Below, one piece after another: positions 41,765 to 43,691 of a stretch of DNA of 43,691 nucleotides; the stretch's first letter is position 1; every line of letters starts with the position of its first letter. The position numbers and the translations under genes are program-made. The stretch lies in contig NZ_JBDJAW010000052.1 of NCBI RefSeq assembly GCF_039649665.1, positions 1 to 43,691 on the forward strand. Direction: 5' to 3'. The DNA comes from Microbispora sp. ZYX-F-249 (GTDB lineage: Bacteria; Actinomycetota; Actinomycetes; Streptosporangiales; Streptosporangiaceae). The notes beneath the pieces were generated by a model that saw nothing but the letters and a program-made list of their open reading frames with translations, had not been told where the DNA came from and made no database searches.

Positions 41765-43678
41765 ATGGTCGAGGAAGGCGCTCTGCTCTGGGAACCCACG
41801 CCCGACGTCGTACGCGCGGCTCGGATCACCCGTTACCTGGAACGACTGGGCCGCACGGGTGACTACGAGGACGTGTGGAAGTGGTCGGTCGAGTCGCCGG
41901 CCGACTTCTGGACATCGATATGGGACTACTTCGGTGTGGTCGGTACACGTGGTGACGGGCCCGTCATCCAGGGAACGATGCCGGACGCCGAATGGTTCGC
42001 GGGATCGGCCCTGAATTACGCGGAGAACGCCCTGCGCGGCCACCCCGGCCGGACGGCGGTGATTTTCCGCAACGAATCGGGCAGCCGCTGGCAGTACTCG
42101 CTCGGTGAGCTCCGTGAGGAGGTCGCCCGGGTCCGGGCCGGGCTCGTACGGCTGGGCGTCGGGCGTGGCGACCGGGTCGCCGCCTATGTTCCGAACATCC
42201 CCGAGGCCCTCATCGCCTTCCTGGCCACCGCCTCGCTCGGGGCGATCTGGTCCTCCTGCTCGCCCGACTTCGGCGCGCCCAGCGTGACCGACCGGTTCGC
42301 CCAGATCGAGCCGAAGGTGCTGGTCGCGGTGGACGGCTACCGCTATGGCGGCAAGGCGTACGACCGGTCGGCGGTGGTGCGCGAGATCGCCGGCAGGCTG
42401 CCGACGCTGGAGGCGACCGTCTGGATTCCCACCCTCGGCGCGGATGCGGGTGACGCCGGTCTGATCTGGGACGACCTGCGGGCGGAGACCGCGCCGCTGG
42501 AGTTCGAGCGGGTGCCGTTCGGCCATCCGCTGTGGGTGCTGTACTCGTCGGGCACCACCGGCCTGCCCAAGCCCATCGTCCACGGTCACGGCGGGATCGT
42601 CCTGGAGCACCTCAAGTCGCTGTCCTTCCACCAGGACCTCGGCGAGGGCGATGTGTTCTTCTGGTACACCACCACCGGCTGGATGATGTGGAACTACCTC
42701 ATCGGCGGCCTGCTGGTGGGGTCCACCGTCCTGCTCTACGACGGCAGCGCGGCCCATCCCGACACCGGCGCGCTCTGGCGGCTGGCCGCCGAGGAGGGCG
42801 TGACCTACTTCGGCACCGGCGCGCCGTACATCACGGCGTCGATGAAGGCCGGGGTGAAGCCGGAGGGGCTGGAGCGGCTGCGCGGGATCGGCTCGACCGG
42901 CTCGCCGCTGCCGCCCGAGGGGTTCGCCTGGGTCTACTCCGACGTGAAGCCCGACGTGCAGCTCGGCTCGTTCTCCGGCGGCACCGACGTGTGCACCGGG
43001 TTCGTCGGCGCGGTGCCGCTGCTGCCGATCCGGGCCGGCGTCATCCCGTGCCGCTGCCTCGGCGCGTCCGTCGAGGCCTTCGACCCCTCGGGCTCCCCGG
43101 TAGTGGGCGAGGTGGGGGAGCTCGTCATCACCCGGCCGATGCCGTCCATGCCGGTCATGTTCTGGAACGACCCCTCGGGCGACCGCTACCGGGAGTCGTA
43201 CTTCGCCGACTACCCGGGCGTCTGGCGGCACGGCGACTGGATCAAGATCCTCCCCGACGGCGGCTGCGTCATCTACGGCCGCTCCGACTCGACCCTGAAC
43301 CGCGGCGGCGTGCGCATGGGCACCAGCGAGTTCTACCGCGTCGTGGAGCGCTTCGACGAGATCGCCGACAGCCTCGTCATCGACACCGGGCAGCTCGGCC
43401 AGGAGGGCAGGCTGCTGCTGTTCGTCACCCTCGCCGACGGCGTGTCCCTGTCGGACGACCTGGCGTCCCGCCTGCGCACGGCCCTGCGCACCGAGCTGTC
43501 GCCCCGGCACGTGCCCGACGAGATCCACGTCGTCCCCGGCATCCCGAGGACGCTGTCGGGCAAGAAGCTGGAGGTCCCCGTACGGAAGATCCTGCTCGGC
43601 ACCCCGGTCGAGAAGGCCGCCAACCCCGACGCGATGGCCAACCCCGAGGTCCTCTCCCATTTCGCACCCGAGCGGTGA
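41765..43678 (+). CDS. Acetoacetate-CoA ligase
   Basis: A protein of 637 residues from ATG 41765 ('MVEEGALLWEPTPDVVRAARITRYLERLG'). ATG 41735 and ATG 41699 (ATGA overlap with the preceding gene) are also in frame. ANL-superfamily motifs are 'LYSSGTTGLPKPIVHGHGG' (about 259-277), 'YTTTGWMMWNYLIGGL' (about 300-315), 'GDWIKI' and 'GRSDSTLNRGGVRMGTSEFYRVVE' (hinge), and the C-terminal catalytic Lys in 'SGKKLEVPVRKIL'. It activates acetoacetate to acetoacetyl-CoA with ATP, linking ketone-body or PHB carbon to central metabolism. Length and motifs match the AACS subgroup rather than acetyl-CoA synthetase. Thirteen non-coding bases remain to the window end. Confidence 0.93.
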   Translation: MVEEGALLWEPTPDVVRAARITRYLERLGRTGDYEDVWKWSVESPADFWTSIWDYFGVVGTRGDGPVIQGTMPDAEWFAGSALNYAENALRGHPGRTAVIFRNESGSRWQYSLGELREEVARVRAGLVRLGVGRGDRVAAYVPNIPEALIAFLATASLGAIWSSCSPDFGAPSVTDRFAQIEPKVLVAVDGYRYGGKAYDRSAVVREIAGRLPTLEATVWIPTLGADAGDAGLIWDDLRAETAPLEFERVPFGHPLWVLYSSGTTGLPKPIVHGHGGIVLEHLKSLSFHQDLGEGDVFFWYTTTGWMMWNYLIGGLLVGSTVLLYDGSAAHPDTGALWRLAAEEGVTYFGTGAPYITASMKAGVKPEGLERLRGIGSTGSPLPPEGFAWVYSDVKPDVQLGSFSGGTDVCTGFVGAVPLLPIRAGVIPCRCLGASVEAFDPSGSPVVGEVGELVITRPMPSMPVMFWNDPSGDRYRESYFADYPGVWRHGDWIKILPDGGCVIYGRSDSTLNRGGVRMGTSEFYRVVERFDEIADSLVIDTGQLGQEGRLLLFVTLADGVSLSDDLASRLRTALRTELSPRHVPDEIHVVPGIPRTLSGKKLEVPVRKILLGTPVEKAANPDAMANPEVLSHFAPER

Positions 43679-43691
43679 GGCCGTCTGTATA

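Overview
The window is high-GC actinobacterial DNA, with strong G/C bias at third codon positions, many GTG starts and several leaderless promoters. The core order mtrA-mtrB-lpqB-comF-hpf-response regulator-secA-Rv3235 family, with a DasR/dre regulon beside it, fits a filamentous actinomycete. My best guess is Streptosporangiales, for example a Nonomuraea or Microbispora relative. That placement is inferred from gene order and protein families, not from a search.

Layout. 1-2088: a DUF222/HNH-type protein running off the left edge. 2306-4532: a divergent pair, a DUF305 lipoprotein and a secreted LVIVD-repeat protein, sharing a palindrome-bearing promoter region. 4692-12090: a membrane/AAA+ gene cluster (RDD, SpoIIM-like, DUF58, MoxR, DUF4350, DUF4129, and a polytopic membrane protein), mostly a tightly overlapped leftward operon. 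12375-18557: mtrA-mtrB-lpqB (cell-wall and cell-cycle signalling), comF, and hpf behind a roughly 300-base leader. 18719-25005: an orphan NarL-type regulator, a small membrane protein, an AlkZ/YcaQ-like protein, a two-helix membrane protein, secA and an Rv3235-family gene.

25077-33410: a compact N-acetylglucosamine phosphotransferase locus. A dasR-EIIC operon reads left. A SIS-domain deaminase/isomerase, EIIB, EIIA, a HAD phosphatase, HPr, EI and a secreted GH3 beta-N-acetylhexosaminidase read right. Two DasR-type (dre) operators are visible, one between the divergent operons and one lying across the stop codon of the HAD gene just ahead of ptsH. The locus therefore covers release of GlcNAc, uptake with phosphorylation, the first catabolic step and its regulator.

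33466-36439: three more HAD-fold genes and a DUF6912 gene. The last HAD gene has no ordinary start codon and lacks the catalytic nucleophile. Before it lies an intergenic array of imperfect repeats with a period of about 53 bases that inverts at its centre. 36722-38197: a secreted CBM2-SMP-30/gluconolactonase fusion. 38215-41702: a transpeptidase with an NTF2-like N-terminal region, divergent from a LysR regulator that overlaps a cytoplasmic class A beta-lactamase-like protein. This recalls the BlaA/BlaB regulators of Streptomyces cacaoi, but faces a target enzyme instead of a beta-lactamase. 41765-43678: acetoacetate-CoA ligase.

The most original signals are the BlaAB-like pair facing a PBP, the 53-base inverted repeat array, the HAD gene behind it, the dre sites, the hpf leader, and an unexplained structured element at 25077-25146. 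No tRNA, rRNA, complete mobile element or CRISPR array was seen.
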